Positions 44,065 to 52,684 of a stretch of DNA of 64,000 bases are shown here, piece by piece. Made by a program: the position numbers and the translations under genes. How positions within the stretch are numbered: the first letter of the stretch is position 1; the number at the start of each line of letters is the position of its first letter. Source of the stretch: Marinobacter mangrovi (GTDB lineage Bacteria > Pseudomonadota > Gammaproteobacteria > Pseudomonadales > Oleiphilaceae); the NCBI RefSeq assembly GCF_016798325.1, contig NZ_JAERVO010000007.1, positions 1-64,000 of the forward strand, written 5' to 3'. The notes below the pieces were generated by a model. That model ran no database searches and was not told where the DNA came from. It saw only the letters and a program-made list of their open reading frames with translations.

Positions 44065-44943
44065 GTGGCGCTGCTGGTTTTCGTAACGGTTCTCTGGGCC
44101 TTTTCTTTCAGCCTGATCGGTGAGTTCCTGGCCGGTCACGTGGACAGCGATTTTGCGGTGATGAGCCGCGTGGTGCTGGCCGGCCTGGCCTTCCTGCCGT
44201 TGACCCGCTGGCGCGGCGTGCGCTGGGAGCTGAAAACCGGGGTGACCGTCGTCGGCGCGCTGCAGTTCGGGATCACTTACCTGTGCCTCTACCGCTCGTT
44301 CGCCTACCTGAGCGTGCCGGAAGTGTTGCTGTTCACCATCTTCACGCCGCTTTACGTCACCCTGATCGACGACGCCCTCAACCGGCGCTTCTCGCCCATG
44401 GCCCTGGTTGCAGCCGCAATTGCCACCCTCGGGGCGGGCATTATCCGCTACGACGGCTTGAGTGAGGACTTCCTCACCGGCTTCCTGTTGCTGCAGGTGG
44501 CCAACGCTACATTCGCAGCGGGGCAGGTGGGTTACAAACACCTGATTCAGCGCTTCCCGACTGACATCCCACTCTACCGTTTCTTTGGCTACTTCTACGC
44601 CGGTGCGCTGCTGTTCGCCCTGCCGTCTTTCCTGATCTTCGGTAATCCCGACAAGCTGCCGCACACCGCGTTGCAGTGGGGCATTCTGACCTGGCTCGGG
44701 CTGGCCGCCTCCGGTATTGGCCTGTTCCTGTGGAACCGCGGGGCGTGCCTGGTGGACGCCGGCACCCTGGCGATCATGAACAACGCGCTGGTGCCGGCCG
44801 GGTTGCTGGTGAACCTGCTGATCTGGAACCGTGATGCCGATCTGGGCCGGTTGCTGGCGGGCGGTGCGGTGATGGCGCTGTCGCTGTGGGTCAATGCGCG
44901 GTTTTCGCGGGGGCGGCTGGCTTTGCGTGGGGCGGCGAAGTAG
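44065..44943 (+). CDS. EamA/DMT-family permease
   Basis: 292-residue inner-membrane permease with ten hydrophobic helices in two EamA halves (VLWAFSFSLIGEFLAG at the start and SGIGLFLWNRGACLVDAG in the second half). I start it at the GTG at 44065, which follows AGGGAG by 6 bases and begins directly in helix 1. A longer frame from 43864 would translate the palindromic repeat. Substrate unknown. It shares only fold with the DMT gene at 5402. Confidence 0.85.
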   Translation: MALLVFVTVLWAFSFSLIGEFLAGHVDSDFAVMSRVVLAGLAFLPLTRWRGVRWELKTGVTVVGALQFGITYLCLYRSFAYLSVPEVLLFTIFTPLYVTLIDDALNRRFSPMALVAAAIATLGAGIIRYDGLSEDFLTGFLLLQVANATFAAGQVGYKHLIQRFPTDIPLYRFFGYFYAGALLFALPSFLIFGNPDKLPHTALQWGILTWLGLAASGIGLFLWNRGACLVDAGTLAIMNNALVPAGLLVNLLIWNRDADLGRLLAGGAVMALSLWVNARFSRGRLALRGAAK

Positions 44944-45083
44944 GGTCCTCCGGCAAAACGTTCCCCCCTCTCCGATGCGTCGGACCACCCAGCTCCTGTC
45001 CCATCAGAGGGAAGAGGGAGTAGTCGTTTTCAGGGAAGATCCGCATCGCTTTTGAAGTAGCTGCGGTATCTCAAAGGTTCGAT

Positions 45084-45192
45084 GGAAGCGAGTGGGTGCC
45101 CTTGCCGAAGGAAGGACAGGGACGTCCTGGTCGGATTAGCGGCCACGGATGGCCGTCTAATCCAGCGAAGGCAAGGGCGCCCACTCGCTTCC
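45084..45192. repeat. Palindromic intergenic repeat, family B, copy 2
   Basis: Outer arms 45084-45106 and 45170-45192 are 23-base inverted repeats with one mismatch that remains a G-U pair in RNA. Inside are AGGAC-agggac-GTCCT and a long hairpin whose core is GGCCA-cgga-TGGCC. The inner elements occur in the opposite order to copies 1 and 3, so this copy is inverted. The outer stem sequence differs from the other copies but pairing is preserved. Confidence 0.75.
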
Positions 45193-45252
45193 CGGCACGA
45201 GATTGCAAGCTTGCCCAACTCCCACATCCCCGTATCGTCCAATCCCTTGCCC

Positions 45253-45274
45253 GTGATGTTTTTGTGATCTTTCC
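45253..45274 (+). promoter_or_regulatory. 11-base direct repeat upstream of the Met-rich peptide gene
   Basis: GTGATGTTTTT (45253-45263) is followed directly by GTGATCTTTCC (45264-45274), a tandem repeat with one-helical-turn spacing. OmpR-family regulators bind such sites. TTTATAGAG follows and may hold the -10. It lies 110 bases before the peptide gene and could be the target of the response regulator encoded next to it. Confidence 0.4.
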
Positions 45275-45384
45275 TTTATAGAGTCTTTAGGCCCACGTGA
45301 TGGGGCTGTGAGTGCTGTCCTCCATTCTGCATCGTGACACCCACGGCATGCGGCCGCGGGCTCGGATGACAAGGAGAATGCACG

Positions 45385-45684
45385 ATGAAAACACTGACCC
45401 CGATCGCCTTCGCACTCACCACCGCCCTGTTCGGCCTCGGCGCCGGCCTGGCGCAGGCGGACGACATGATGAAAGGCGACAAGAGCCATGACGATAGGAT
45501 GCAGGACGACAGCATGCACCATGACGACATGAAGAAAGACAGCATGATGCAGGACGATGGCATGCATCACGACGACATGAAAAAGGATGAGATGATGCAG
45601 GACGACATGCATCATGATGATATGAAAAAGGATGACATGATGAAGGACGACATGATGTCCGACGACAAAAAGGACAGCATGTAA
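45385..45684 (+). CDS. Secreted Met/Asp/His-rich pentapeptide-repeat protein (MXKDX type)
   Basis: 99-residue exported protein. A 25-residue signal peptide (ending GLAQA) is followed by 74 residues made of repeats such as MHHDDMKKD and MMQDD, with 18 Met and 26 Asp and no Cys. This is the 'MXKDX repeat' type, whose function is not established. The density of Met would make it a good target for hypochlorite or peroxide, or a weak metal (copper, silver) binder. It precedes a two-component system and a secreted MsrA-MsrB enzyme, which could repair it. Its start has the good site AAGGAG. Confidence 0.85.
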   Translation: MKTLTPIAFALTTALFGLGAGLAQADDMMKGDKSHDDRMQDDSMHHDDMKKDSMMQDDGMHHDDMKKDEMMQDDMHHDDMKKDDMMKDDMMSDDKKDSM

Positions 45685-45759
45685 CCGGCCGGGGGCAGTG
45701 CCACCGGCGACGGAACCGGTGGCACGCTCTTCCGGTCCGCCTGCGACAGAGACGTCTCC

Positions 45760-46461
45760 ATGACCCGAACCGTATTGATCATCGAAGACAACCCCGGCAT
45801 CGGCCAGCTGGTCAAGATGCACATCGAAGACCTGGGCTGTGAAGCCATCCTGATGACCCGGGGCGACGACGGCCTGGCCCATTACCAGGAAGGCGGCATC
45901 GACCTGGTGGTCCTCGACCTGATGCTCCCTGGCCTGGACGGCCTGTCCATCTGCCGGGAAATCCGCTCCGGCCCCGGCTATGTGCCCGTGCTGATGCTCA
46001 CCGCCAAGACCACCGAACTGGACCGGGTACTGGGCCTGGAAATGGGCGCCGACGACTACCTGACCAAACCCTTCAGCGTGGCGGAGCTGGCGGCCCGCAT
46101 CAAAGCGCTGTTTCGCCGCGTGGACGCCCTGTCTGCTCCCCGCGAACCGGAAGCTACCGGCGGTCGGATCGAAGTGGACGGCCTGACCATCGATCCGGAC
46201 CGGCGCAAAGTTACCGTGAACGGCGACGAGGTGGACCTGACCGCCCGCGAGTTTGACCTGCTGTTCCACTTCGCGCGCCAGCCCGGTCGCGTGTTCAGCC
46301 GCACCCAACTGCTGGATGCCGTCTGGGGCTACAACCACGAAGGCTACGAGCACACCGTCAACACCCACATCAACCGCCTGCGCGGCAAGATCGAGCGCGA
46401 CCCTTCCGACCCCTATTATGTCCAGACCGTCTGGGGGGTGGGCTATCGTTTCCGGGACTGA
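45760..46461 (+). CDS. OmpR-family response regulator
   Basis: 233-residue regulator with a receiver domain (IEDNPGIGQL at the N-terminus, phospho-Asp in LVVLDLMLPGLDG, KPF) and a winged-helix domain (about 135-230) ending YVQTVWGVGYRF. It lies 4 bases before its kinase gene and 75 bases after the Met-rich peptide gene. Likely targets are the peptide and msrAB promoters, which share the octamer TAGAGTCT. Confidence 0.92.
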   Translation: MTRTVLIIEDNPGIGQLVKMHIEDLGCEAILMTRGDDGLAHYQEGGIDLVVLDLMLPGLDGLSICREIRSGPGYVPVLMLTAKTTELDRVLGLEMGADDYLTKPFSVAELAARIKALFRRVDALSAPREPEATGGRIEVDGLTIDPDRRKVTVNGDEVDLTAREFDLLFHFARQPGRVFSRTQLLDAVWGYNHEGYEHTVNTHINRLRGKIERDPSDPYYVQTVWGVGYRFRD

Positions 46462-46464
46462 CCC

Positions 46465-47970
46465 ATGCTGAAATCGTTGTACACCCGCCTCGCCGCGGGT
46501 CTGATTGTTCTGCTGATTGCCGTGGGGCTGGTGTACACCGTAGTGAGCACCTTTTCCCTGCGGGAGTACTACGCCTCCGTCAACCAGGAACTGAACCGGG
46601 ACCTGGCCCGGGATCTGGTATCCGACCGCAACCTGGTGGACGAAGGGCGCATCGATCAGTCGGCTCTGAAAAAGCTGTTCGCCCTCTACATGACGATCAA
46701 CCCCAGCATCGAGATCTACCTGCTCGATCCCCAGGGCAAGATCCTGTCCTATTCCGCGGACCCGGCCAAAATCAAGCGCAATCGCGTCTCCCTGGGCCCG
46801 ATCCACAAGCTGCTCGACGACAGGAAAGCGTATCCGGTGCTGGGCGATGATCCCCGCAGCCACGACCGGCAGAAAGTGTTTTCCGTCACCCCGGTGCCCT
46901 CAGCCAGCAACCTGCAGGGGTACCTCTACGTGGTCCTGCGCGGCGAGGAATACGACTCGGTGGAAATGATGGCGCGGGAAGGCCACTTCATCAGCATGAG
47001 CGCCTGGGCCATGGCGGTCAGTCTGCTGTTCGGGCTGCTGGCCGGGCTCTGGGTGTTCCGTCTGCTGACCCGCCGGCTCACCCGCCTGACCCGACTGGTG
47101 GAGCAGTTCGAACAAGCCGACGGCCTGCGTCCGGATCGCCTGCGCTGGGCGGACGAGCGCGGCCGGGGCCATGACGAGATCGACTATCTGGGCATGACGT
47201 TCGACCGCATGGCGGATCGCATTGCCTCCCAGATCGAACAGCTCCAGGAAAAGGACGCTTTGCGCCGGCGCCTGATCGCCCAGGTGTCCCACGACCTGCG
47301 CACGCCGCTGGCCTCGATGCAAGGTTATGTGGAAAGCCTGCGCATGAAACGCGACAGCCTGTCGCCTGACGAACAGGCCCGTTTCCTGGATATCGCTCTG
47401 GAAGAGGGGCGTCGTCTGAGCCATCTGGTGGATGAACTGTTCGAGTTGGCCGCCCTGGAAGCCCGGGAGAAACAGCCCCGGCTTGAACCCTTCGTGCCGG
47501 CTGAGCTGATCCACGACGTGGCCCAGAAGCACGGCCATGAGGCCGCCAAGCGGGACATCCGCCTGCAGGTCACCGGCTCCATGACGCTGCCCCGGGTGTT
47601 GGGGGATCTGGGCATGACCGAGCGGGTGCTGGATAACCTGATCCGCAACGCCCTCGAATACAGCCCGTCCGGGCGTGAGGTCACGCTCGATCTGGCGGCG
47701 GACGACGACTGGCTGACCGTCACCGTGTCCGATGCCGGGCCGGGCATCAGCGAAGCGGATCTGCCCCATGTGTTCGACGCCCTGTATCGCGGCGAGAACC
47801 GCGACGAGCCCGGTCATGCCGGCCTGGGCCTGGCCATCGCCAAACGCATCATGGTGCTGCAGGGCGGCCGCATCGACGTGTGCAACCGCGCCGGGGGTGG
47901 TGCTGCGTTTACGATTCAGCTGCCTCTGGAATCCGCCGCCCGGGAAACCGAAGCCGTTATGAATTCGTAA
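46465..47970 (+). CDS. Sensor histidine kinase
   Basis: 501-residue inner-membrane kinase. TM1 (about 8-30), a periplasmic sensor region (about 31-170), TM2 (about 178-198), HAMP (about 200-260), H-box VSHDLRTPLASMQGYVESL, N-box LDNLIRNALEYSP, DAGPGI and GLGLAIAKRIMVLQGG are intact. The sensor is not a recognised family. It probably senses an envelope oxidant or metal, judging only by its neighbours. It begins 4 bases after the regulator and ends 76 bases before msrAB. Confidence 0.92.
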   Translation: MLKSLYTRLAAGLIVLLIAVGLVYTVVSTFSLREYYASVNQELNRDLARDLVSDRNLVDEGRIDQSALKKLFALYMTINPSIEIYLLDPQGKILSYSADPAKIKRNRVSLGPIHKLLDDRKAYPVLGDDPRSHDRQKVFSVTPVPSASNLQGYLYVVLRGEEYDSVEMMAREGHFISMSAWAMAVSLLFGLLAGLWVFRLLTRRLTRLTRLVEQFEQADGLRPDRLRWADERGRGHDEIDYLGMTFDRMADRIASQIEQLQEKDALRRRLIAQVSHDLRTPLASMQGYVESLRMKRDSLSPDEQARFLDIALEEGRRLSHLVDELFELAALEAREKQPRLEPFVPAELIHDVAQKHGHEAAKRDIRLQVTGSMTLPRVLGDLGMTERVLDNLIRNALEYSPSGREVTLDLAADDDWLTVTVSDAGPGISEADLPHVFDALYRGENRDEPGHAGLGLAIAKRIMVLQGGRIDVCNRAGGGAAFTIQLPLESAARETEAVMNS

Positions 47971-47995
47971 CATCCGGGAGAAAACCGCGTGAAAT

Positions 47996-48029
47996 TTTCG
48001 CGCGAAAGTAGAGTCTCAACCCTTGAGAC
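47996..48029 (+). promoter_or_regulatory. Palindrome and hairpin between kinase and msrAB
   Basis: TTTCGCGCGAAA (47996-48007) is a perfect 12-base palindrome. It is followed by GTCTCAA-ccc-TTGAGAC (48013-48029), a perfect 7-base stem. Both lie in the 76-base gap before the msrAB start (48047). One may be an operator and the other a transcript end or an RNA element; which cannot be told. TAGAGTCT spans the junction. Confidence 0.4.
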
Positions 48030-48046
48030 CCCATGAGGTGAGTAGC

Positions 48047-49237
48047 ATGAAACGGACATTTGTGGCCGCCCTGTTGATCCTGCTGGCCAGTCTGGCCGGG
48101 CTGCAGGTCAGCATGGCGGATGATGAAAAGGCGGATGGCGAATACGCGCCGAACGATCCGTCACTGAAAGTGGCGACCTTCGCGGGTGGCTGCTTCTGGT
48201 GTGTTGAAGCCGGTTTCGAGAAGATTCCCGGCGTGGTCGAGGCCGTCTCCGGCTATACCGGTGGGGACAAGGAAAATCCCACTTATGAGGAAGTCTCTTC
48301 CGGCACCACCGGGCACACGGAATCGGTCCAGGTCTACTACGATCCAAAGAAGATCACGTACGAGGGGCTGCTCCAGGGCTTCTTCCGATTTATGGATCCG
48401 ACCGACGCCAAAGGCCAGTTTGTCGACCGCGGCAACCAGTACCGTCCGGCGATCTTCTATCACAATGCCGAGCAGAAACGGCTGGCCGAAGCCGCGGTCA
48501 AGGCGTTGGACGAGTCCGGCCGCTATGACAAGCCGGTGGTGATCGAAATCACGCCCTTCAGTACCTTCTACGTGGCGGAAAAATACCATCAGGATTACTA
48601 CAAGAAGAATCCGGTCCGCTACAAGTTCTATACCTTCAACTCCGGCCGTTACCAGTTTATCGACCGGGTCTGGGGCGAGGACCAGAAAGTCGACTGGTCG
48701 AAGTACCGCCCGGATAACATGGCGGCCGGCGGTGAAGATCAGGCGAAAGCCGGTGCCGATAGCCTGGGCTTCAAGGAAGCCAGCTTCGTCAAGCCGAGCG
48801 ACAAGAAGTTGAAGTCGACGCTGACGCCCATGCAGTACAAGGTGACCCAGGAGGACGGCACCGAACCGGCGTTCGATAACGCCTACTGGGACAACAAGAA
48901 AGAAGGAATCTATGTGGATGTGGTCTCCGGCGAGCCCCTGTTCTCCTCGGCGGACAAGTACAAATCTGGCACGGGCTGGCCGAGTTTCACCCAGCCGATC
49001 GAGCCCAACGCCGTGGTGGAAAAAGAGGACAAGTCCTTCTTCATGACCCGCACTGAAATCCGCAGCCGTGTGGCGGACTCCCATCTGGGGCACGTCTTCA
49101 AGGATGGCCCGCAACCCACCGGACTGCGTTACTGCATGAACTCGGCGGCCCTGCGATTCATTCCCAAGGATCAGATGGCGGCGGCCGGCTACGGCGAGTA
49201 TCTCGACAAGGTGGGCCCGCCCCACGGCAAGATGTAG
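48047..49237 (+). CDS. msrAB: Secreted methionine sulfoxide reductase MsrA-MsrB fusion
   Basis: 396-residue exported enzyme that reduces both stereoisomers of methionine sulfoxide. The signal peptide (ending VSMA) is followed by MsrA (about 40-220, with C49 and C52 in [11 protein letters not shown]) and MsrB (about 260-390, with [11 protein letters not shown] and the catalytic Cys363 in [11 protein letters not shown]). The MsrB CxxC zinc sites are absent ([15 protein letters not shown]), so it is the zinc-free type. GAGGTGAGTAGC precedes the ATG. It probably repairs periplasmic proteins, including the Met-rich peptide encoded upstream. Confidence 0.95.
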   Translation: MKRTFVAALLILLASLAGLQVSMADDEKADGEYAPNDPSLKVATFAGGCFWCVEAGFEKIPGVVEAVSGYTGGDKENPTYEEVSSGTTGHTESVQVYYDPKKITYEGLLQGFFRFMDPTDAKGQFVDRGNQYRPAIFYHNAEQKRLAEAAVKALDESGRYDKPVVIEITPFSTFYVAEKYHQDYYKKNPVRYKFYTFNSGRYQFIDRVWGEDQKVDWSKYRPDNMAAGGEDQAKAGADSLGFKEASFVKPSDKKLKSTLTPMQYKVTQEDGTEPAFDNAYWDNKKEGIYVDVVSGEPLFSSADKYKSGTGWPSFTQPIEPNAVVEKEDKSFFMTRTEIRSRVADSHLGHVFKDGPQPTGLRYCMNSAALRFIPKDQMAAAGYGEYLDKVGPPHGKM

Positions 49238-49576
49238 TCGCTCCCTGATCAATCCGTTCGCGAATGGGTGGGTTTCCACCCATTCGCTTCCCCCCACTCA
49301 GGCACCTCCTGTTCGCTCGCTTTCCGGAACGCTCGACTTTTCCATGGCACCAAAGAATGGGTGGATGTTCGCCCATCAATTCCAAGTAATGGGTGAATGT
49401 TTACCCATTTCAGCCGGTTGCGCGTGTCCGTTTGTTGCTGAATGAATCCATCACGTAACGCAACGGTTGCCCGGGGCGGTTAAAGCCGCTGTTCCTGTGA
49501 CTGGTCTCACAATTGCTACCGATTAGAAGCCTTTTGGCAGTCCCGATAAAAAGAAACAAGACTCAGGAGCAAATTG
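49238..49576. other. Intergenic region with three AATGGGT hairpins
   Basis: About 340 bases between msrAB and the TRAP binding-protein gene. Its left half holds three related hairpins, described separately. The remainder (about 49412-49560) shows no repeat or palindrome and presumably holds the promoter of the downstream gene. No protein frame here has a ribosome binding site. Confidence 0.6.
49260..49411. repeat. Three successive AATGGGT...CCCATT hairpins
   Basis: The first is CGAATGGGTGG-gttt-CCACCCATTCG (49260-49285), a perfect 11-base stem, 23 bases after the msrAB stop. The second, around 49355-49383, has ATGGG and CCCAT arms. The third has AATGGGT and ACCCATT arms (about 49388-49409). 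All three share AATGGGTG. The first may serve as the msrAB 3' end; the others look like copies of a small palindromic element. Confidence 0.65.
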
Positions 49577-50569
49577 ATGACACGGATTTTCCCCCGGATA
49601 GCGCTGGCGATTCTGCTGGCGCTGCCTCTCGCCCTGTCGGCTGAACCCCGCACGCTCGTCTTTTCCCACGTCGTGAGCCCGGATACCCCCAAGGGCAAGA
49701 TGGCGGAGATGTTCAAGAAGATTGTCGAGCGCAAGATGGGCGATCGGTTTCGCATCGAGATCCACCCCAACGGCACCCTGATGGACGACAACGAGGCGGT
49801 CAGTGCGATTGCCGACGGTCGCATCCAGTTTGCGGCGCCGTCGGTCTCCAAGTTCGATGCCTACACCCAGAAACTGAAAGTCTTCGATCTCCCGTTCCTG
49901 TTCCCCAATATGGACGCGGTCGAGCAATTCCAGCAGAGCGCCACCGGCCAAGCCCTGCTGACCAGCATGACGCAGGAAGGCATTGTCGGTCTGGGCTATC
50001 TGCATAACGGGCTCAAGCAGCTGTCCGCCAACAAGCCGTTCCGTGAGCCGGGCGACCTGGCGGGCCTGCGCTTTCGCATCATGAATTCCGACGTGCTGAA
50101 AAAACAGTTCGAAACCATCAATGCCATACCGGTCCCGATGGCGTTCTCCGACGTGTATCAGGCGCTGGCGGATGACCGGATCCAGGGGCAGGAAAACACT
50201 TGGTCCAATATCTACTCGAAACGCTTTTACGAGTACCAGCCCTACATCATGGAATCCAACCACGGTGTGCTGGATTACATGGTGATCACCAACGCGACCT
50301 TCTGGCAGAGCCTGACCGACGACGAGCGTCGCCACTTCAGTTATGCCATGAGCAACGCGCTGGGCTACGGCAATGCGGTGGCCAAGGCCAAGAGCATGAA
50401 CGATCGTGAAGCGCTGAAGAATGCCCGTGGCGTCACCCTGGTGAAGCCAACACCCCAGGAACTGTCCGACTGGCAGGCGGCGATGAAGCCGTTGTGGCAG
50501 GAGTATGCGTCTGCGGTGGGAGAGAAAACATTGCAGGCAGCGGAACAGGCGGCTGCGCGTACCAACTGA
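49577..50569 (+). CDS. TRAP transporter substrate-binding protein, DctP family (orphan)
   Basis: 330-residue periplasmic binding protein with a signal peptide (MTRIFPRIALAILLALPLALS). DctP family motifs: FSHVVSPDTPKGKMAEMFKK, the carboxylate-binding Arg in LAGLRFRIMNSDV, and QGQENTWSNI. It probably binds a dicarboxylate or similar acid. No dctQ or dctM gene is adjacent; it is separated by the chemoreceptor from a complete TRAP system. It may use that system's permease or feed the chemoreceptor. AGGAGC precedes the ATG by 6 bases. Confidence 0.88.
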   Translation: MTRIFPRIALAILLALPLALSAEPRTLVFSHVVSPDTPKGKMAEMFKKIVERKMGDRFRIEIHPNGTLMDDNEAVSAIADGRIQFAAPSVSKFDAYTQKLKVFDLPFLFPNMDAVEQFQQSATGQALLTSMTQEGIVGLGYLHNGLKQLSANKPFREPGDLAGLRFRIMNSDVLKKQFETINAIPVPMAFSDVYQALADDRIQGQENTWSNIYSKRFYEYQPYIMESNHGVLDYMVITNATFWQSLTDDERRHFSYAMSNALGYGNAVAKAKSMNDREALKNARGVTLVKPTPQELSDWQAAMKPLWQEYASAVGEKTLQAAEQAAARTN

Positions 50570-50577
50570 TCAACCTT

Positions 50578-50598
50578 GGCCGGCCCGTGGGGCCGGCC
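50578..50598. terminator. GC-rich hairpin between convergent dctP and chemoreceptor genes
   Basis: GGCCGGCCC (50578-50586) and GGGCCGGCC (50590-50598) form a perfect 9-base stem with a 3-base loop in the 39-base convergent gap. No U-run is seen. Confidence 0.55.
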
Positions 50599-50608
50599 GC
50601 CATCCTGC

Positions 50609-52468
50609 CTATTGTACGCTGAACTGCGCCACCTGACGGCGCAGGTTCTCGCCCAACTGCGCCAGCTCCGTCGAGGACGACGCCACCTGGGTGGCCGCCG
50701 TGGCGGACTGGTCGCTGATGTCCCGGATGCTCGTGACGTTGTGGTTGATGTCCTCGGCCACCGACGACTGTTCTTCCGCCGCCGTGGCGATCTGACTGTT
50801 GAGCTGGCGGATCTGTTCCACCGCGCTGGCAATCGCTTCAATGGTCTGGCCGGTGGTGCGTGCGCTGTCCAGGGTCTGCCCGGCCAGGCGGGTGCCGGAT
50901 TCCATGGCCGTCACGGAACTCTCCGCGCTGCTGACCAGATTGGTGATCAGCGTCTCGATCTCCGTCGCCGAGCTCTGCGTGCGCTGGGCCAGGGAGCGTA
51001 CTTCGTCCGCGACCACCGCAAAGCCGCGCCCCTGTTCGCCGGCACGGGCCGCCTCGATGGCTGCGTTCAGCGCCAGCAGATTGGTCTGTTCCGCCACCGA
51101 CTTGATGACGTCGAGCACGGTACCGATGTTCTGGGTGTCCGCCTGCAGGCCATTGAGCTTCTGCATGACGTTCTCAACCAGTGTGTTCAGTTCGCTGACG
51201 TAAGCCAGGGTTTCGCCCACGGCGGTTTCCCCGTCGGCGGCGGTCTGGCTGGCCTGGTTGGCGGCGGAGAAGGCTTCCTCCGCGCTGCGCGCCACTTCGC
51301 TGACGGTGGCCACCATTTCATTCATGGCGGTGGCTACCTGGTCGGTCTGATCGCGCTGCTGGGTCATACCCAGGCTGGTCTGTTCGGTGACCGTGGACAG
51401 TTCGCCTGTTGAAGCGGCGATGTCGTTGGAGCCCTGGTCAATGCCTTGTACCAACGCGCGCAGGTTCGTGACCATGCCGCCCAGGGCGCTGAGCAGTTGT
51501 CCCAGCTCGTCCTTGCGGTTGCTGCTGACCTGCTGGCGCAGATCGCCGGACGCCACCTTGGACGCCACATCCACCGCTTCCCGAATCGGACGCACGATGG
51601 AGCGACCGAGCACCCAGGCCAGCCCGATGCCCATCAGGATCACGATCACCATGGTCACCGCAATCATGACGATGGCCGACTGGTGATCGCTCTTCATCTT
51701 CGCCAGTTGGTCCTGCTTCATGTCGTTGGTTGCCTGCAGGATGGAACGCGCCGTATCGATCATGTCCTGCTCGAGCGTGTGGGTCTTCCGAACCTGGTCG
51801 ACGGCACTGTGGAAACTGTCGCTGTAGGCCTGGAACAGGCCGCTGACTTCCTCTTTGACGGATTTGTCGACAAAGGAGGATTTGACGGACTTCAGGGCCC
51901 GGTTGTTCGCATCGTCAAACGCCTTGATGGCCTTGTCGTCGCCCTCGATCAGGAAATTGCGCTCACTGCGGCGCATCTGCTTGAGGGCGGCACTGGCGAC
52001 GTAGAGCTGATCTTCGGTACTCAGGCGGCTCTCGGTTTTGCGGGCATCGACTTCAAGTTTCTTGACGGTCTCGTCGCGCGACTTCTGGGTAGTCGCAACC
52101 TCGGCCAATAGATCGCCGTAGTGGGCAGAGCCGTCAATGACCGTGGCGAGTCGGGCCTGGTCGGTGCTGTTGCTCACCTGATGACTCAGGGATTCGGCCA
52201 TCTGGCCGGCCGCGGCGCTTTGCTTTCGGGCTTTGGCCAGGTCGTCGTCGGCGGCTTCCATCAGGAAGGATTTCTCCGCCAGACGGGCTTGCAACAGGTT
52301 GGTTTCCATGGCGCCGACCAGGCCCACCACATCACCGCGATCGGCGTAGTTGTCCAGGGCGGTGAGGCCGATTGAGCCGGTAATAACCGAGAGGATGATC
52401 AGGATCGCAAAGCCGATACCGAGTTTGCGTCCAATCGAGAGGGACGTGAAAAACTGGGGCAGTCGCAT
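50609..52468 (-). CDS. Methyl-accepting chemotaxis protein with HBM-type sensor
   Basis: 619-residue chemoreceptor. TM1 (about 12-34) and TM2 (about 277-297) flank a ~240-residue all-helical periplasmic domain ([20 protein letters not shown]) of the HBM (helical bimodular) kind, which binds organic acids in characterised examples. HAMP and the long signalling coiled coil follow, with the hairpin tip [21 protein letters not shown]-like region ([20 protein letters not shown]). AGGAAG lies 6 bases before the ATG. Its place next to TRAP genes suggests chemotaxis toward the same acids. Confidence 0.92.
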   Translation of the reverse strand: MRLPQFFTSLSIGRKLGIGFAILIILSVITGSIGLTALDNYADRGDVVGLVGAMETNLLQARLAEKSFLMEAADDDLAKARKQSAAAGQMAESLSHQVSNSTDQARLATVIDGSAHYGDLLAEVATTQKSRDETVKKLEVDARKTESRLSTEDQLYVASAALKQMRRSERNFLIEGDDKAIKAFDDANNRALKSVKSSFVDKSVKEEVSGLFQAYSDSFHSAVDQVRKTHTLEQDMIDTARSILQATNDMKQDQLAKMKSDHQSAIVMIAVTMVIVILMGIGLAWVLGRSIVRPIREAVDVASKVASGDLRQQVSSNRKDELGQLLSALGGMVTNLRALVQGIDQGSNDIAASTGELSTVTEQTSLGMTQQRDQTDQVATAMNEMVATVSEVARSAEEAFSAANQASQTAADGETAVGETLAYVSELNTLVENVMQKLNGLQADTQNIGTVLDVIKSVAEQTNLLALNAAIEAARAGEQGRGFAVVADEVRSLAQRTQSSATEIETLITNLVSSAESSVTAMESGTRLAGQTLDSARTTGQTIEAIASAVEQIRQLNSQIATAAEEQSSVAEDINHNVTSIRDISDQSATAATQVASSSTELAQLGENLRRQVAQFSVQ

Positions 52469-52556
52469 GATGAACTTCCTGGAATGGGGCGTCATCGAGC
52501 GTGGGGCTGCTCTGAAGCGCTAGCGTTTTTGGTTATAGGTCGTTTTGTTCATAGTG

Positions 52557-52584
52557 TGATCGGAGTATCACTATTTAAGTTTGA
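52557..52584 (-). promoter_or_regulatory. Possible sigma-28 (FliA) promoter of the chemoreceptor gene
   Basis: Read on the minus strand: TCAAACTT, 12 bases, TCCGATCA. Against TAAAGTTT-N11-GCCGATAA it matches 5 of 8 and 6 of 8 positions. Weak but placed well (about 90 bases upstream of the gene) and typical for chemoreceptors. Confidence 0.3.
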
Positions 52585-52644
52585 AAATTGAACTCGATCA
52601 ATGAGTCAAGCGTTACAGAATGCTACCGCATGATGGCCGGGTGA

Positions 52645-52670
52645 GCCGCTGTGAGGGGAATCACAGCGGC
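52645..52670 (-). terminator. Hairpin after the TRAP operon
   Basis: GCCGCTGTGA (52645-52654) and TCACAGCGGC (52661-52670) form a perfect 10-base stem with a 6-base loop, 15 bases after the dctM stop. No U-run follows on the minus strand. Probable 3' end of the dctPQM transcript. Confidence 0.55.
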
Positions 52671-52684
52671 CTGGCGGAGTGCGG

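Larger units (their letters stand above)
44944..45384. other. Intergenic region with a repeat and promoter elements
   Basis: About 440 bases without a gene. It holds the family-B palindromic repeat (45084-45192), followed by an AT-rich promoter-like stretch (45253-45290) with an 11-base direct repeat. The left end has a pyrimidine-rich stretch and a purine-rich counterpart (44960-45030) that could pair imperfectly. Short open frames across the repeat are not genes. Confidence 0.6.

Noticed and set aside
45385-45684. Tandem DNA repeat or CRISPR-like array in the Met-rich gene
   Set aside because: The repetition is coding, with units of varying length and no spacers; it reflects the protein repeat.
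45157-46863. 568-codon minus-strand frame opposite the Met-rich peptide and response regulator
   Set aside because: Val/His-rich repeats in it mirror the MXKDX repeats; the plus-strand genes have signal peptide, receiver and winged-helix signatures.
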